Assembly (NCBI GenBank): GCA_963839535.1
Contig: CAWIVF010000006.1
Location: 310,001 to 374,000 of the forward strand
DNA from: RHKX01 sp963839535
GTDB taxonomy: Bacteria > Actinomycetota > Thermoleophilia > Solirubrobacterales > 70-9
Length of the DNA: 64,000 nt
Direction of reading: 5' to 3'
Shown here: positions 47,135 through 55,966 of the stretch, in pieces
Layout of the letters: every line of letters starts with the position of its first letter
How positions within the stretch are numbered: position 1 is the stretch's first letter
Notes under the pieces: model-generated
Seen by the model: only the letters and a program-made list of their open reading frames with translations
What the model was told of the DNA's origin: nothing
Database searches by the model: none
Made by a program: the position numbers and the translations under genes

Positions 47135-48058
47135 TCAGCCGTCGCGCCTCCCGAGGCCGAAGTCGCCGAACGGCTCGTCGCGCTCGCGCACGGCGTCCCG
47201 GAAGCCGACCTCGCCGGCCCGGCGCTGGAACTCGTAGCCCTCCGGCGTGTGGCGGGCGATCCCGTCGAAGAACACGCTGAGGGTCTGCGTCCCCTGCAGG
47301 CCCTGGGCCAGGAGCGAGCCGTTGATCGCGAGCTTGTGCATGACGAGCTGGTTGACCGGCACCCGCGCGATGCGCTCGAGCAGGGCCTCGAACCGCTCGT
47401 CGAGCTCGGCCGCCGGAGCCGCCTCGCTCGCCAGGCCCCACTCGACCGCGGTCGTGCCGTCGATCGAGTCACCGGTGAAGAGCAGCCGGCGGGCACGCTC
47501 GACGCCGATCCGGTGGGCCCAGAGCATCGAGGTGGGCACGCCCCAGACCCGTGCCGGCGGGTAGCCGATCTTCGCGCGGTCCTCGGCGACGATCAGGTCC
47601 GAGCAGAGGGCCATGTCGGTGCCGCCGGCGACGCAGAAGCCGTGCACCTTGCAGACGACCGGCTTGTCGGCGTGGAACAGCGACATGAAGCCGCGCAGGT
47701 TGCGGGACATCATCTGGTAGTCGACGACCGGATCCCAGGTGCGGCCCGGATCGTGATTCGCGGCCACGGTCGCTGGGTCCTGCGGCCCGGCACCGCCGGG
47801 ATCGCCGGCGCCCCCGGCAGCCATCGACTCGGCCGAGTCGACGAGGTCATAGCCCCCGCAGAACCCGCTGCCGTTCCCGCTCAGCGCGATCACGTGCACC
47901 CCGGGGTCGAGGTCGGCCCGCTCCACGCAGGCGGCGAGCTCGGCGGGCATCGAGAGGGTGATCCCGTTGCCCCGCTCGGGCCGGTCGAGGGTGATCCGCG
48001 CGACCCTGCCGTCGCGCTCGTAGGTCAGCGTCTCGAGGTTCATCGGTTCTTCAGTCAA
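47135..48058 (-). CDS. Enoyl-CoA hydratase/isomerase family (crotonase)
   Basis: About 307 residues with the crotonase fold: ITLDRPERGNGITLSMPAEL, the oxyanion region VIALSGNGSGFCGGYDL and VCKVHGFCVAGGTDMALCSDL, KIGYPPARVWGVP. An insertion of some 40 residues rich in Gly/Pro follows DLVDSAESM. One of the two usual catalytic Glu is not obvious, so the exact reaction (hydratase, isomerase or other) is open. The TTG at 48058 is preferred because AAGGAGG lies just upstream. Confidence 0.85.
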   Translation of the reverse strand: MTEEPMNLETLTYERDGRVARITLDRPERGNGITLSMPAELAACVERADLDPGVHVIALSGNGSGFCGGYDLVDSAESMAAGGAGDPGGAGPQDPATVAANHDPGRTWDPVVDYQMMSRNLRGFMSLFHADKPVVCKVHGFCVAGGTDMALCSDLIVAEDRAKIGYPPARVWGVPTSMLWAHRIGVERARRLLFTGDSIDGTTAVEWGLASEAAPAAELDERFEALLERIARVPVNQLVMHKLAINGSLLAQGLQGTQTLSVFFDGIARHTPEGYEFQRRAGEVGFRDAVRERDEPFGDFGLGRRDG

Positions 48059-48122
48059 CGCATCCTCCTTCGCAGCGGATCACCGAACGCGCCGACCGCG
48101 GGCCGTCCCCAAGGGAAGGGCC

Positions 48123-49181
48123 CTACTTCTTGCGGTCGCGATCGCGGGACGGCTGGACCCGCTTGGGCTCGCCGGGCATCTTCGGGTAGTCGGGCGGGTA
48201 GGGCATGTCGCCCGCCTCGTCCTGCTCGTACATCTCGAGCAGCGGTTGGAGTGAGTGGGCGACGTCGTCGATCTCCGCGAACCGGTCGCCCACGTCGGCG
48301 AAGCGGGAGGGCATCGACTCGACCGTGAAGTCCTCCGGCTGGACCTCCGCCAGCTCGTCCCAGAGCAGCGGCGCGGAGACGGGGGCGCCGGGCCTGGGTC
48401 GCACGCTGTAGGGGGAGGCGATCGTCCGGTCGCGGGCGTTCTGGTTGTAGTCGACGAAGACCTTCTCCCCGCGCTCCTCCTTCCACCACTTCGTCGTCAC
48501 GCGCTCCGGCATCCGGCGCTCGAGCTCGCGGCCGAACGCGATCGCCGCGTGACGGACGTCGGTGAACGTCCACCGCGGCTCGATCCGCACGTAGATGTGG
48601 ACGCCGCGCCCGCCCGACGTCTTCGGAAAGCCGGCGTACCCGAGCTCGCCGAGCAAGGTTCGGGCCTCGGCCGCCACCTCCACTGCATCATCGAAGTCCG
48701 TGCCGGGCTGAGGGTCGAGGTCGATGCGGAGCTCGTCCGGATGGTCCACGTCCGCCCGGCGCACCGGCCACGGATGGAACGTGAGCGTGCCCATGTGAGC
48801 GCACCAGGCGACGACCGCGAGCTCGGTCGGGCAGACCTCGTCCGCGTGCCGGCCGGAGGGGAACTCGATCCGGGCCGTCTCGACGTATTCAGGAGCGCCC
48901 TGCGGAATTCGCTTCTGGTAGAAGGCGTCGCCGCCGCGGCTCTCGCGCGTGGCCACGACGACGTCGTCGTGGACCCCCTTCGGCCACCGCTCCAGCGTCG
49001 TCGGGCGCTCGCGCAGCGCCCGCATGATCCCGTCGCCGACGGCGACGTAGTACTCGGCGATCTGCAGCTTGGTGACCGCGCCCGTCCGCTCGGTCGGCGG
49101 GAAGATGACCCGGTCGGGACTCGAGATCCTCACCTCGCGCCCACCGGCATCGATCATCGCCGCAGGGGCCTTCGACGCCAT
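48123..49181 (-). CDS. ligD: LigD-type polymerase/primase domain protein
   Basis: 352 residues forming the archaeo-eukaryotic-primase-like polymerase domain of NHEJ LigD, here alone. Seen: ISSPDRVIFPPTERTGAVTK, LERWPKGVHDD, YQKRIPQGAPEYV, the metal motif ELRIDLDPQPGT, TSGGRGVHIYVRI and SPYSVRPRPGAPVSAPL. It can fill gaps and add ribonucleotides at breaks. The ligase domain is encoded separately at 53.1-54.1 kb; no Ku or LigD nuclease gene is visible. ATG 49181 follows a TATTCT box by 6 nt. Confidence 0.92.
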   Translation of the reverse strand: MASKAPAAMIDAGGREVRISSPDRVIFPPTERTGAVTKLQIAEYYVAVGDGIMRALRERPTTLERWPKGVHDDVVVATRESRGGDAFYQKRIPQGAPEYVETARIEFPSGRHADEVCPTELAVVAWCAHMGTLTFHPWPVRRADVDHPDELRIDLDPQPGTDFDDAVEVAAEARTLLGELGYAGFPKTSGGRGVHIYVRIEPRWTFTDVRHAAIAFGRELERRMPERVTTKWWKEERGEKVFVDYNQNARDRTIASPYSVRPRPGAPVSAPLLWDELAEVQPEDFTVESMPSRFADVGDRFAEIDDVAHSLQPLLEMYEQDEAGDMPYPPDYPKMPGEPKRVQPSRDRDRKK

Positions 49182-49187
49182 CGGCCA

Positions 49188-49193
49188 AGAATA
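49188..49193 (-). promoter_or_regulatory. -10 box of a leaderless promoter for the polymerase gene
   Basis: TATTCT on the minus strand, 6 nt before ATG 49181. Confidence 0.55.
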
Positions 49194-49253
49194 CGGCGGC
49201 GGGCCGGTCCCTCAGGTCGCGCGCTATAGGTTGACCGCCCCAGGGCCCGACCA

Positions 49254-50153
49254 GTGAGCGACACGAACCGAGAAGACGAAGCGCCGAGGTCTCCGGGCGC
49301 CCCTCCCGTGGTGCGCGCGTGCCGGGCGCTCGTCGCCTCCCCGAAGTTCGACCTCGCGATCATGGGGGTGATCCTGGTCAACGCGATCGTGCTCGGGGCG
49401 GAGACGTACTACTCGTCGCCCTCCGACGCCACCCGGACGCTCGACCTGATCAACGACGTCTGCCTCTGGATCTTCGTCGCCGAGCTGAGCGTCCGGCTCA
49501 TCTCCTGCTGGCCGAGCCCGCAGCACGCCTTCCGCGATCGCTGGACGATCTTCGACGCGGTCATCATCGGCGCGAGCTTCGTACCCGGGCTGCGCGAGAA
49601 CGCCACCATCCTCCGGCTGCTCAGGGTCCTCCGCATCGTCCGCGTGATCCGCTTCCTCCCGGACCTGCGGATCATCATCGGGGCGATCGCCAGGAGCGTC
49701 CCGGGGGTCGCGACGCTGGGCGTGGCGGCTCTGCTGCTCGTCTACGTCTACGGGATGATCGGCGGGATCCTCTTCGCGGACGGGGACCCGGAGCACTTCG
49801 GCGACATCGGCACCTCGATGCTGACCATGTTCGTCCTCCTCACCCTCGAGAACCTCCCCGACTACATCGAGCGGGGCCAGGCGGTGAGCGACTGGACCGT
49901 GCCCTTCTACATCTCCTACGTCCTGATCGCCTCGTTCCTGGTCTTCAACCTGTTCATCGGGATCGTGATCAACTCGATGGAGGACGCCCGCCAGGAGGAG
50001 ACGGCCAGGCGAAACCGGGCGACCGGACACGGCGACCTCGGCGCCCGCCTCAACGCCGTCCAGGCCGAACTGGCGCAGATCGCGCACGAGTACGAGGCCC
50101 CGCCGTCGGAGCGGGGTCAGGGCCGGGACGAACCCGACCGACCCCCGCCCTGA
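49254..50153 (+). CDS. Voltage-gated-type cation channel (NaChBac-like)
   Basis: 299 residues with six membrane helices. S1 FDLAIMGVILVNAIVLGAE, S4 with regularly spaced Arg in LRLLRVLRIVRVIRFLPDLR, pore helix and filter MFVLLTLENLPDYI, S6 VLIASFLVFNLFIGIVINSM, then a C-terminal coiled coil (GARLNAVQAELAQIAHEYEA) as in tetrameric bacterial sodium channels. The filter TLEN-L differs from the TLESW of NaChBac, so selectivity is uncertain. GTG start at 49254; a TATAGG box lies 23 nt upstream. Confidence 0.88.
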   Translation: MSDTNREDEAPRSPGAPPVVRACRALVASPKFDLAIMGVILVNAIVLGAETYYSSPSDATRTLDLINDVCLWIFVAELSVRLISCWPSPQHAFRDRWTIFDAVIIGASFVPGLRENATILRLLRVLRIVRVIRFLPDLRIIIGAIARSVPGVATLGVAALLLVYVYGMIGGILFADGDPEHFGDIGTSMLTMFVLLTLENLPDYIERGQAVSDWTVPFYISYVLIASFLVFNLFIGIVINSMEDARQEETARRNRATGHGDLGARLNAVQAELAQIAHEYEAPPSERGQGRDEPDRPPP

Positions 50154-50180
50154 CGGCGGTCGCCACGGCCGCGCCCGGTC

Positions 50181-51473
50181 CTATCTGACGATCTTGAACT
50201 TCCGCTTCGCGGGGGTCGCGTCGTCGTTGCCGGCCGCGTCGGTCGCGAAGACGACGAACTTGTACTTGCCCGGCTTGAGCTTCTTGTACTTCTTCTTCGA
50301 AGTGCAGGGGCTGAACTGCTTGAGCGCCTGCTTCTTGACCTTCTTGCCCTTCAGCTTGCACTGGAAGGTCGAGCCGGCCTCGTTCGAGGTGAAGCCGAAC
50401 TTGACCTTCGGGGAGTCGGTCTTGGTCGGCCCGCTGACGATCGTCGTGTCGGGCGCGGTGGTGTCGGCGAGCGGGCAGCCGCCGTTCGAGGCCGGGCCCG
50501 CGACCGCTGGGCAGTCGTCCTCCGCGTTGGGCGTCCCGTCGCCGTCGGTGTCGGCCGGAGGTATGCGCTCGTCGGCGCCGATGTCGGTGCTGAGCCCCTG
50601 GCTCCTGGCATCGCCATCCAGGTCGAACTCACCGTTCAGTGCGCTGTCTTGACCCGCGTCCACCGTCGGCGAGGCCGCCGTCTGATGGAAGTCTCCGAAG
50701 AGAGGATCGACGAAGATCGGCTGGGCGATCTGGTTCGTGCCGGAGCCGGGATCGGTGATGGTGGCCCCGTTGATCGCGGACTCGTCGTCGTAGGTCGAGT
50801 ACGTGAAGACCATGTGCGTATCGAAGTTCGCCGACGTGTCGGTCGCTCCACCGCTTGCGATCACGTTCGTACCGACGACATCGACGTCCGCTCCCGCGAG
50901 CTTGATGCCGTCGACACCGCCCACCGCGGTCACGTTGCGGAGGGTCAGGGCGAACTCGTTGGTCGGGTCGACCGACCCGATGCCCTTGGCGTCCTCGCCC
51001 TGTCCCCAGCACACCGTGTTGGTGATCCTGATCTGCGTCCCCTCGGTCGTGAGCGGGCGGCAGGCCTCGGAAGTCACATTCGTGGTGGTGACGTAGAGCC
51101 GGTCGAAGGATCCCCGCTGCATCGAGAGGCCGAGCTGCTCGCCCTCGATCCGCATGTTGCGCAGATTCGCGCCTTGGTTGTTGACGTCGAACGCCGGCAG
51201 GTTCTCATCGGTCTGGACGACCGTCGGCACCCCGCCGGTCTCAGGCCCGTGCACATCGAGTCCCGTGGTGATCGCCTGGGGCGTCGTCAGGGTGTAGGTG
51301 CCCGAGAGCACGACGACCTCGACGCTGGCCTGGGCGACCGCCGTCGAAAGCGAGCAGGGGCTCACCTGGGTGCAGTCACCGACCCCGGTGGGCGATGCGT
51401 AGGTGGTGGTCGCGGCCTCCGCGGTGGCGGGGACGCACAGCAAACAGGCGATGACGAGCAGGAACCGTCTCAT
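50181..51473 (-). CDS. Secreted beta-helix protein with one calcium repeat
   Basis: 430 residues. Signal peptide MRRFLLVIACLLCVPATAEA. Residues 25-290 look like a right-handed parallel beta-helix (YASPTGVGDCTQVSPC, NLRNMRIEGEQLGLSMQRG, TLRNVTAVGGVDGIKLAG). One thrombospondin type 3-like calcium motif follows (ADTDGDGTPNAEDDCP), then a C-terminal Ig-like domain (KFGFTSNEAGSTFQCKLKG, YKFVVFATDAAGN) also found in its neighbour. Likely a cell-surface or extracellular adhesin or sugar-binding protein. ATG 51473 overlaps the upstream stop (ATGA). Confidence 0.82.
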   Translation of the reverse strand: MRRFLLVIACLLCVPATAEAATTTYASPTGVGDCTQVSPCSLSTAVAQASVEVVVLSGTYTLTTPQAITTGLDVHGPETGGVPTVVQTDENLPAFDVNNQGANLRNMRIEGEQLGLSMQRGSFDRLYVTTTNVTSEACRPLTTEGTQIRITNTVCWGQGEDAKGIGSVDPTNEFALTLRNVTAVGGVDGIKLAGADVDVVGTNVIASGGATDTSANFDTHMVFTYSTYDDESAINGATITDPGSGTNQIAQPIFVDPLFGDFHQTAASPTVDAGQDSALNGEFDLDGDARSQGLSTDIGADERIPPADTDGDGTPNAEDDCPAVAGPASNGGCPLADTTAPDTTIVSGPTKTDSPKVKFGFTSNEAGSTFQCKLKGKKVKKQALKQFSPCTSKKKYKKLKPGKYKFVVFATDAAGNDDATPAKRKFKIVR

Positions 51474-53053
51474 GAGATGACCTCGAACTTGTGGGTGGCT
51501 GGCGTCGGGTCGGCGTTTCCGTCGGTGTCGATCGCTCTAACTCTGAACTTGTGCTTGCCCTTCTTCACCGCGAATCCGGCCGGTGATTCACACCGCTTCC
51601 AGGGCTTCTTGTCGAGCTTGCACTCGAACTTCGAGTCGGGCTCGCTCGACTTGAACTTGAACTTCACCTTCGACGCCGCGGACTCGTCTGCGGGCTTCTT
51701 GGTGATCTTCGTCTCCGGGTCGTCGCAGACGTCACCGACGCCGTCGCCGTCGCCGTCCGCCTGGGTGGGGTTGGCGATCAGGGAGCAGTTGTCGGATCCA
51801 TCGAGGCGATTGTCGGCGTCGTCATCGGTGTCCTCGCCGGCGTCCTTGCATCCGTCGCCGTCCGTGTCCACACCACCGGGCTTGCCGGTCGAGCAGGTGT
51901 CGGCGGAGTCGGCGGTGCCGTCGCCGTCATCGTCGGCGTCCTCACCCGCGTTCTTGCAGCCGTCGCCGTCGGTGTCGGGACCGGCGCCGGCGCCGGTCGG
52001 GCAACCGTCGACGGAATCCGTGCGGAGGTCGTTGTCGTCGTCGGCGTCCTCCGCGGCGTTCTTGCAGCCGTCGCCGTCGGTGTCGAGACCGAGGCCGACC
52101 GTGCCGGTCGGACAGCCGTCGGTGCCGTTGAGCACCCCGTCCCCGTCGCTGTCGCCGTCGCAGGGGTCACCCTGGTCGTCGCCGTCTGAGTCGTTCTGGG
52201 TGGGATTGAAGGTGACGGGGCAGTTGTCAGCGCCGTCAGCGTCGCCGTCGCCGTCGTCGTCGGCGTCCTCGCCCGAGTCCTTGCACCCGTCGCCGTCGGT
52301 GTCGAGGCCGATCGCGGAACCGGCCGGGCACCCGTCGCCGGTGTCGTTGACCCCGTCGGCGTCGTCGTCGAGATCACAGGGGTTGCCCTGTCCGTCGCCA
52401 TCCGGGTCCGCCTGGTTGGTGTTGGCGGCGAGGGGGCAGTTATCGGCGCCGTCGAGGATGGTGTCGCCGTCGTCGTCGGTGTCCTGCGTCTCGTCGCCGA
52501 GCCCATCGTCGTCGTTGTCGGCCTCGAGCACCGCCGAGACGTCGAGCTGGTTGTCGCCAATCGCAAGCGCTGAGACCGTGACGTCCTGTCCGGGCGCTGG
52601 ATCAGCGCTGAAGAAACGATCGGTGTACCCGGCGCTTTGGGGGAGGAGCTTGGAGCAATAGCCGCCGCTGGAGATGCGCAGCCCGAGAAAGTCCCCCGCC
52701 TGGACGGGGATGGAGATGTCGGTGAAGGTGTTCGTGGTATTGGCGACGGCGACCTTCGCCCCACTCGTCCCGACCATGTGGAACTCGTTCGGGTCGGCCG
52801 TCCCGCGCGCGACCTTGAGCACCACGGTCGGCGTCTGGTTGAGCGACTCGTAGCTCCACGAGGTCAGCACGCCGTCGCTGGGGACGGCGTAGGAGTTGGA
52901 CGGAGAACCGGTCTGCAGAAAGGTCGTGCTGGTGCCGTTGTTGAAGCAGGCGCTTTGAGTGGGCGAGAAGGTGTCGCCGACCGTCGTCGCCGCTCCCGCG
53001 GCGGCGGGAACGCAGAGCATCCCCAGGGCAAGCACGAGCAACAACCGCTTCAC
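51470..53053 (-). CDS. Secreted thrombospondin type 3 repeat protein
   Basis: 527 residues. Signal peptide MKRLLLVLALGMLCVPAAAG, an N-terminal beta-rich domain (residues 25-175), then about 270 residues of Asp-rich calcium repeats of the form DTDGDGCKDAGEDADDDGDG alternating with ADNCP or DGCPTG, each pair about 36 residues. The C-terminal domain (KFKFKSSEPDSKFECKLDK, FRVRAIDTDGNADPTP) resembles that of the next gene. Calcium should stiffen the stalk. The two genes overlap by ATGA and look like an exported pair. Confidence 0.85.
   Translation of the reverse strand: MKRLLLVLALGMLCVPAAAGAATTVGDTFSPTQSACFNNGTSTTFLQTGSPSNSYAVPSDGVLTSWSYESLNQTPTVVLKVARGTADPNEFHMVGTSGAKVAVANTTNTFTDISIPVQAGDFLGLRISSGGYCSKLLPQSAGYTDRFFSADPAPGQDVTVSALAIGDNQLDVSAVLEADNDDDGLGDETQDTDDDGDTILDGADNCPLAANTNQADPDGDGQGNPCDLDDDADGVNDTGDGCPAGSAIGLDTDGDGCKDSGEDADDDGDGDADGADNCPVTFNPTQNDSDGDDQGDPCDGDSDGDGVLNGTDGCPTGTVGLGLDTDGDGCKNAAEDADDDNDLRTDSVDGCPTGAGAGPDTDGDGCKNAGEDADDDGDGTADSADTCSTGKPGGVDTDGDGCKDAGEDTDDDADNRLDGSDNCSLIANPTQADGDGDGVGDVCDDPETKITKKPADESAASKVKFKFKSSEPDSKFECKLDKKPWKRCESPAGFAVKKGKHKFRVRAIDTDGNADPTPATHKFEVIS
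51846..52300 (-). repeat. 108-bp tandem repeats coding calcium-binding units
   Basis: The block TTGCAnCCGTCGCCGTCnGT recurs at 51846, 51954, 52062 and about 52281, giving steps of 108, 108 and 219 bp (36, 36 and 73 codons). Near-identical DNA suggests recent duplication or gene conversion and possible length variation. Confidence 0.75.
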
Positions 53054-53144
53054 ATTGAGCCTCTCCGACCGGCGGGCGGAATTGCTCGCGCCCGGCGAGG
53101 CTAGCAGCGTGAATCAAGAAAGGCGTAACACCCATCTCGGGTCA

Positions 53145-54131
53145 TTACTGGTCCAGCTGCTCGAGGGTGCAGTCCCGCGGGTCCTTGTCGTCGCGCCAGC
53201 GGAGGATCCGGGCGCCATGGCGGATCCGGCCGGCGCTGACGTGGTCGAAGCTCACCTCGATCACCAGCTCGGGGCGTAGGGAGACCCATTCGAGGTCGCG
53301 CCCGGCGGTCCAGCGGCTCGGGTCGGCGGAGCCGCGGTCGCCGGTCTCGTAGGGGGCGAGCGTCTCGACGAGCTCGCGCTTCTCGGCCGCCTTCAGTCCC
53401 GAGCTGTGGCCGATCACGCGCAGGTCGTCGCCGTCGTAGAGGCCGAGCATCAGCGCGCCGACGGTGTTCGGCTCCTTGCCCGGGCGCCACCCGGCGACGA
53501 CGGCATCGAGCGTTCGCAGTCGCTTGATCTTGACCATGCCCTTGCGCTCGCCGGGCAGATAGGGAGCGTCGAGCTCCTTCGCGATCACCCCCTCCCCGCT
53601 CTCGAGCCACGGCGACGCGGCGTCGGCGTCGAGGGTCAGCGGGGTCAGCTCGAAGGTGCCGGCGCTCCAGCCGCCCGGGCCCTCCTCGGTCGCCCCGTCG
53701 AGGCCGGAGAGCAGCTTCACCAGCGCGCCGCGGCGCTCGCCGAACGAGCGCTCGAGCAGGGTCTCGTCGCCCTCCGCCAGCAGGTCGAACACGCGGAAGC
53801 GCGCCGGGATCTCCTCGGCGAGGCGCTTGATCCGCGACTCCGCCGGATGGATGCGGTTCTGCAGCGAGTCGAACTCCTCGGCGCCGTCGGCGTCGAGGAT
53901 CACCAGCTCGCCGTCGACGACGTAGCGGCCCGGCGGGAAACGCAGCTCCGGGAAGTAGCGCGACAGCGGCTTGCCGCCGCGCGACTGCACGTAGGCCTCG
54001 TCGCCGTCGACGAAGGCGAGCGCGCGGAATCCGTCGTACTTCGGCTCGTAGGCCCAGCCGTCGCCCTCCGGGAGGGTCTTGCGGCCCTTCGCGAGCTGCG
54101 GGAGGACGGGCGGTTCGAGCGGCAGGGCCAA
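53145..54131 (-). CDS. ATP-dependent DNA ligase (LigC/LigD-ligase type)
   Basis: 328 residues. Nucleotidyl-lysine motif EPKYDGFRALAF near residue 30, motif III VDGELVILD, RFRVFDLL, GVIAKELDAPYLPGERKGMVKIKR (motifs IV-V), then an OB-fold ending VIEVSFDHVSAGRIRHGARI. Seals nicks at breaks; with the LigD-type polymerase 4 kb away it forms a split NHEJ set. TTG start at 54131, 9 nt after a TACGAT box. No polymerase or nuclease domain fused. Confidence 0.92.
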   Translation of the reverse strand: MALPLEPPVLPQLAKGRKTLPEGDGWAYEPKYDGFRALAFVDGDEAYVQSRGGKPLSRYFPELRFPPGRYVVDGELVILDADGAEEFDSLQNRIHPAESRIKRLAEEIPARFRVFDLLAEGDETLLERSFGERRGALVKLLSGLDGATEEGPGGWSAGTFELTPLTLDADAASPWLESGEGVIAKELDAPYLPGERKGMVKIKRLRTLDAVVAGWRPGKEPNTVGALMLGLYDGDDLRVIGHSSGLKAAEKRELVETLAPYETGDRGSADPSRWTAGRDLEWVSLRPELVIEVSFDHVSAGRIRHGARILRWRDDKDPRDCTLEQLDQ

Positions 54132-54214
54132 GGCCGTCTGATCGTAGAGCGAGCGCTGCGGGGGCCGGCGAATGGGTCGAATAGGCTCAGCCGCACCCGA
54201 ACCGAGGAGCCCGC

Positions 54215-55966
54215 GTGGAGTCCAGCGTCGTCGAGAAGCCTGAGAGCGGCAAGGCCGCCTCGTCGTTCACCAAGTCTCTGCTGCTCGGCGAGATCCACGA
54301 GGAGATGGTCTTCCCGTGGCCGGAGCCCGACGACGTCGAGCAGCGCAAGGTCCGCGAGCTCTGCGCGAAGGCCCGCGAGATCGGCAGCCGGATCGATCAC
54401 CGCCAGGTCGAGGAGGACCGCTGGATCGGCGACGACTTCATCCGCGAGCTGGGCGAGGCCGGCCTCTGCGGCCTCTACGTCGACGAGAAGTACGGCGGGC
54501 AGGGGCTCTCCCAGACCGGCTACGCGCGGGTCTTCGAGACGTTCGCCCAGATCGACGCGACCCTGTCGATCATCCTCGGCGTCCACCAGTCGATCGGCTA
54601 CAAGGGCATCCACCTCTTCGGGACCGACGAGCAGAAGGAGCGCTTCCTCCCCGACCTCGCCGCCGGCCGCAAGCTCGCCGGCTTCGCGCTGACCGAGCCG
54701 CAGGCAGGCTCCGACGCCTACCACGTGCGCTCGCGGGCGGTCCGGCAGACGGACGGCTCCTGGGTCCTCAACGGCGAGAAGCGCTACATCGGCAACGGCT
54801 CCAAGGGCGACGTGTTCACCGCCTTCGCCCGGGCGGAGGTCGACGGCGAGGACCGCCACATCGCGCTGATCCTCGAGAAGGGGATGGAGGGCTTCGAGGT
54901 CGGCGAGCGCTACGACACGATGGGCCTGCGCGGCAACGACCTGCGGCGCCTCTACTTCCACGACGTTCGCGTCCCCCCGGAGAACGTGCTCGGCGAGCCC
55001 GGCGAGGGGTTCCGGATCGCGATGTCGATCCTCAACAACGGTCGGATCGGCCTCGGCACCGGGTCGGTCGGAGCCGCCAAGCACCTGCTCGACCTGACGA
55101 TCGACCACGTCAAGGAGCGCCGGCAGTTCGACCAGCCGATCGGCGACTTCGAGCTCGTTCAGGAGAAGGTCGGCTGGATGGTCTCCTACCTCTTCGGCCT
55201 CGAGTCGATGGCGTACCTGACCTGCGGGCTGGCCGACCAGGGGGTCGAGGACTACTCGCTGGAGTCGGCGATCTGCAAGGTCGCCGGGACCGAGTTCCTC
55301 TGGTACGCGGCCAACCGCGCCATGCAGCTGCGCGGCGGCGAGGGCTACATGCGGACGGACCCCTACGAGAAGATCATGCGCGACATCCGGATCTTCCCGA
55401 TCTTCGAGGGTGCCAACGACGTGATGCGCTGCTTCATCGCGCTCTCGGCGATGAAGCCGGTCGGGGAGAAGCTCTCCGGCCTCGGCAACATCGGGCTCGG
55501 CGACCCGATCGGCTCGATCGGCGTCCTTGCCGATTACGTCGGCGATCGGGTCAAGCGCGGGGTGCGCCCCGACCGGATCACGCTGGCCCATCCGGAGCTG
55601 AGCAGCCATGCCGATGCGGTCGCCGAGCAGGTCAAGGAGCTCTCGGGCGCGACGGAGGGGTTGATCCGCGAGCACAAGAAGGGCGTCACGTTCAAGCAGC
55701 TCCACCAGAAGCGGCTCGCCGACGCGATCGCCGACGTCTACGCCCAGGTCGCGGTGCTCTCGCGGGTGACGAGGATCTTCGAGGACCAGGGAGTGGAGGC
55801 CTCAGGCCAGGAGCGATTCATCGCCGACTCGTTCTGCACGCGGGCGGCCGGGCGCGTGCGCTCGCAGCTGCGTCAGATCGAGTCGAACGACGACGAGCGG
55901 ATGACGGCGATCGCCAAGCTCGCCTACAAGCGCGGCGAGTACGGCTACGCGCTGTTCGCCGACTGA
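54215..55966 (+). CDS. Acyl-CoA dehydrogenase, long-chain (ACAD9/VLCAD-like)
   Basis: 583 residues, FAD enzyme of beta-oxidation. N-terminal helical domain, GLYVDEKYGGQGLSQTGYARV, FAD/substrate motif FALTEPQAGSDAYHVRSRA, RLYFHDVRVPPENVLGEPG, QLRGGEGYMRTDPYEKIMRD and the catalytic-Glu region IFPIFEGANDVMRCFIA. A further 150-residue C-terminal helical domain is as in VLCAD/ACAD9, longer than ordinary 380-residue enzymes. GTG 54215 has a GAGGAG site 6 nt upstream. Thiolase at 60 kb and crotonase at 47 kb may serve the same pathway. Confidence 0.93.
   Translation: MESSVVEKPESGKAASSFTKSLLLGEIHEEMVFPWPEPDDVEQRKVRELCAKAREIGSRIDHRQVEEDRWIGDDFIRELGEAGLCGLYVDEKYGGQGLSQTGYARVFETFAQIDATLSIILGVHQSIGYKGIHLFGTDEQKERFLPDLAAGRKLAGFALTEPQAGSDAYHVRSRAVRQTDGSWVLNGEKRYIGNGSKGDVFTAFARAEVDGEDRHIALILEKGMEGFEVGERYDTMGLRGNDLRRLYFHDVRVPPENVLGEPGEGFRIAMSILNNGRIGLGTGSVGAAKHLLDLTIDHVKERRQFDQPIGDFELVQEKVGWMVSYLFGLESMAYLTCGLADQGVEDYSLESAICKVAGTEFLWYAANRAMQLRGGEGYMRTDPYEKIMRDIRIFPIFEGANDVMRCFIALSAMKPVGEKLSGLGNIGLGDPIGSIGVLADYVGDRVKRGVRPDRITLAHPELSSHADAVAEQVKELSGATEGLIREHKKGVTFKQLHQKRLADAIADVYAQVAVLSRVTRIFEDQGVEASGQERFIADSFCTRAAGRVRSQLRQIESNDDERMTAIAKLAYKRGEYGYALFAD

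Noticed and set aside
51780..52510. CRISPR-like array
   Set aside because: The repeats are in frame, code Asp-rich calcium units and have no unique spacers or cas genes.
53900..55705. Long minus-strand open frame opposite the acyl-CoA dehydrogenase
   Set aside because: Antisense shadow; the plus-strand protein is complete with a ribosome site.
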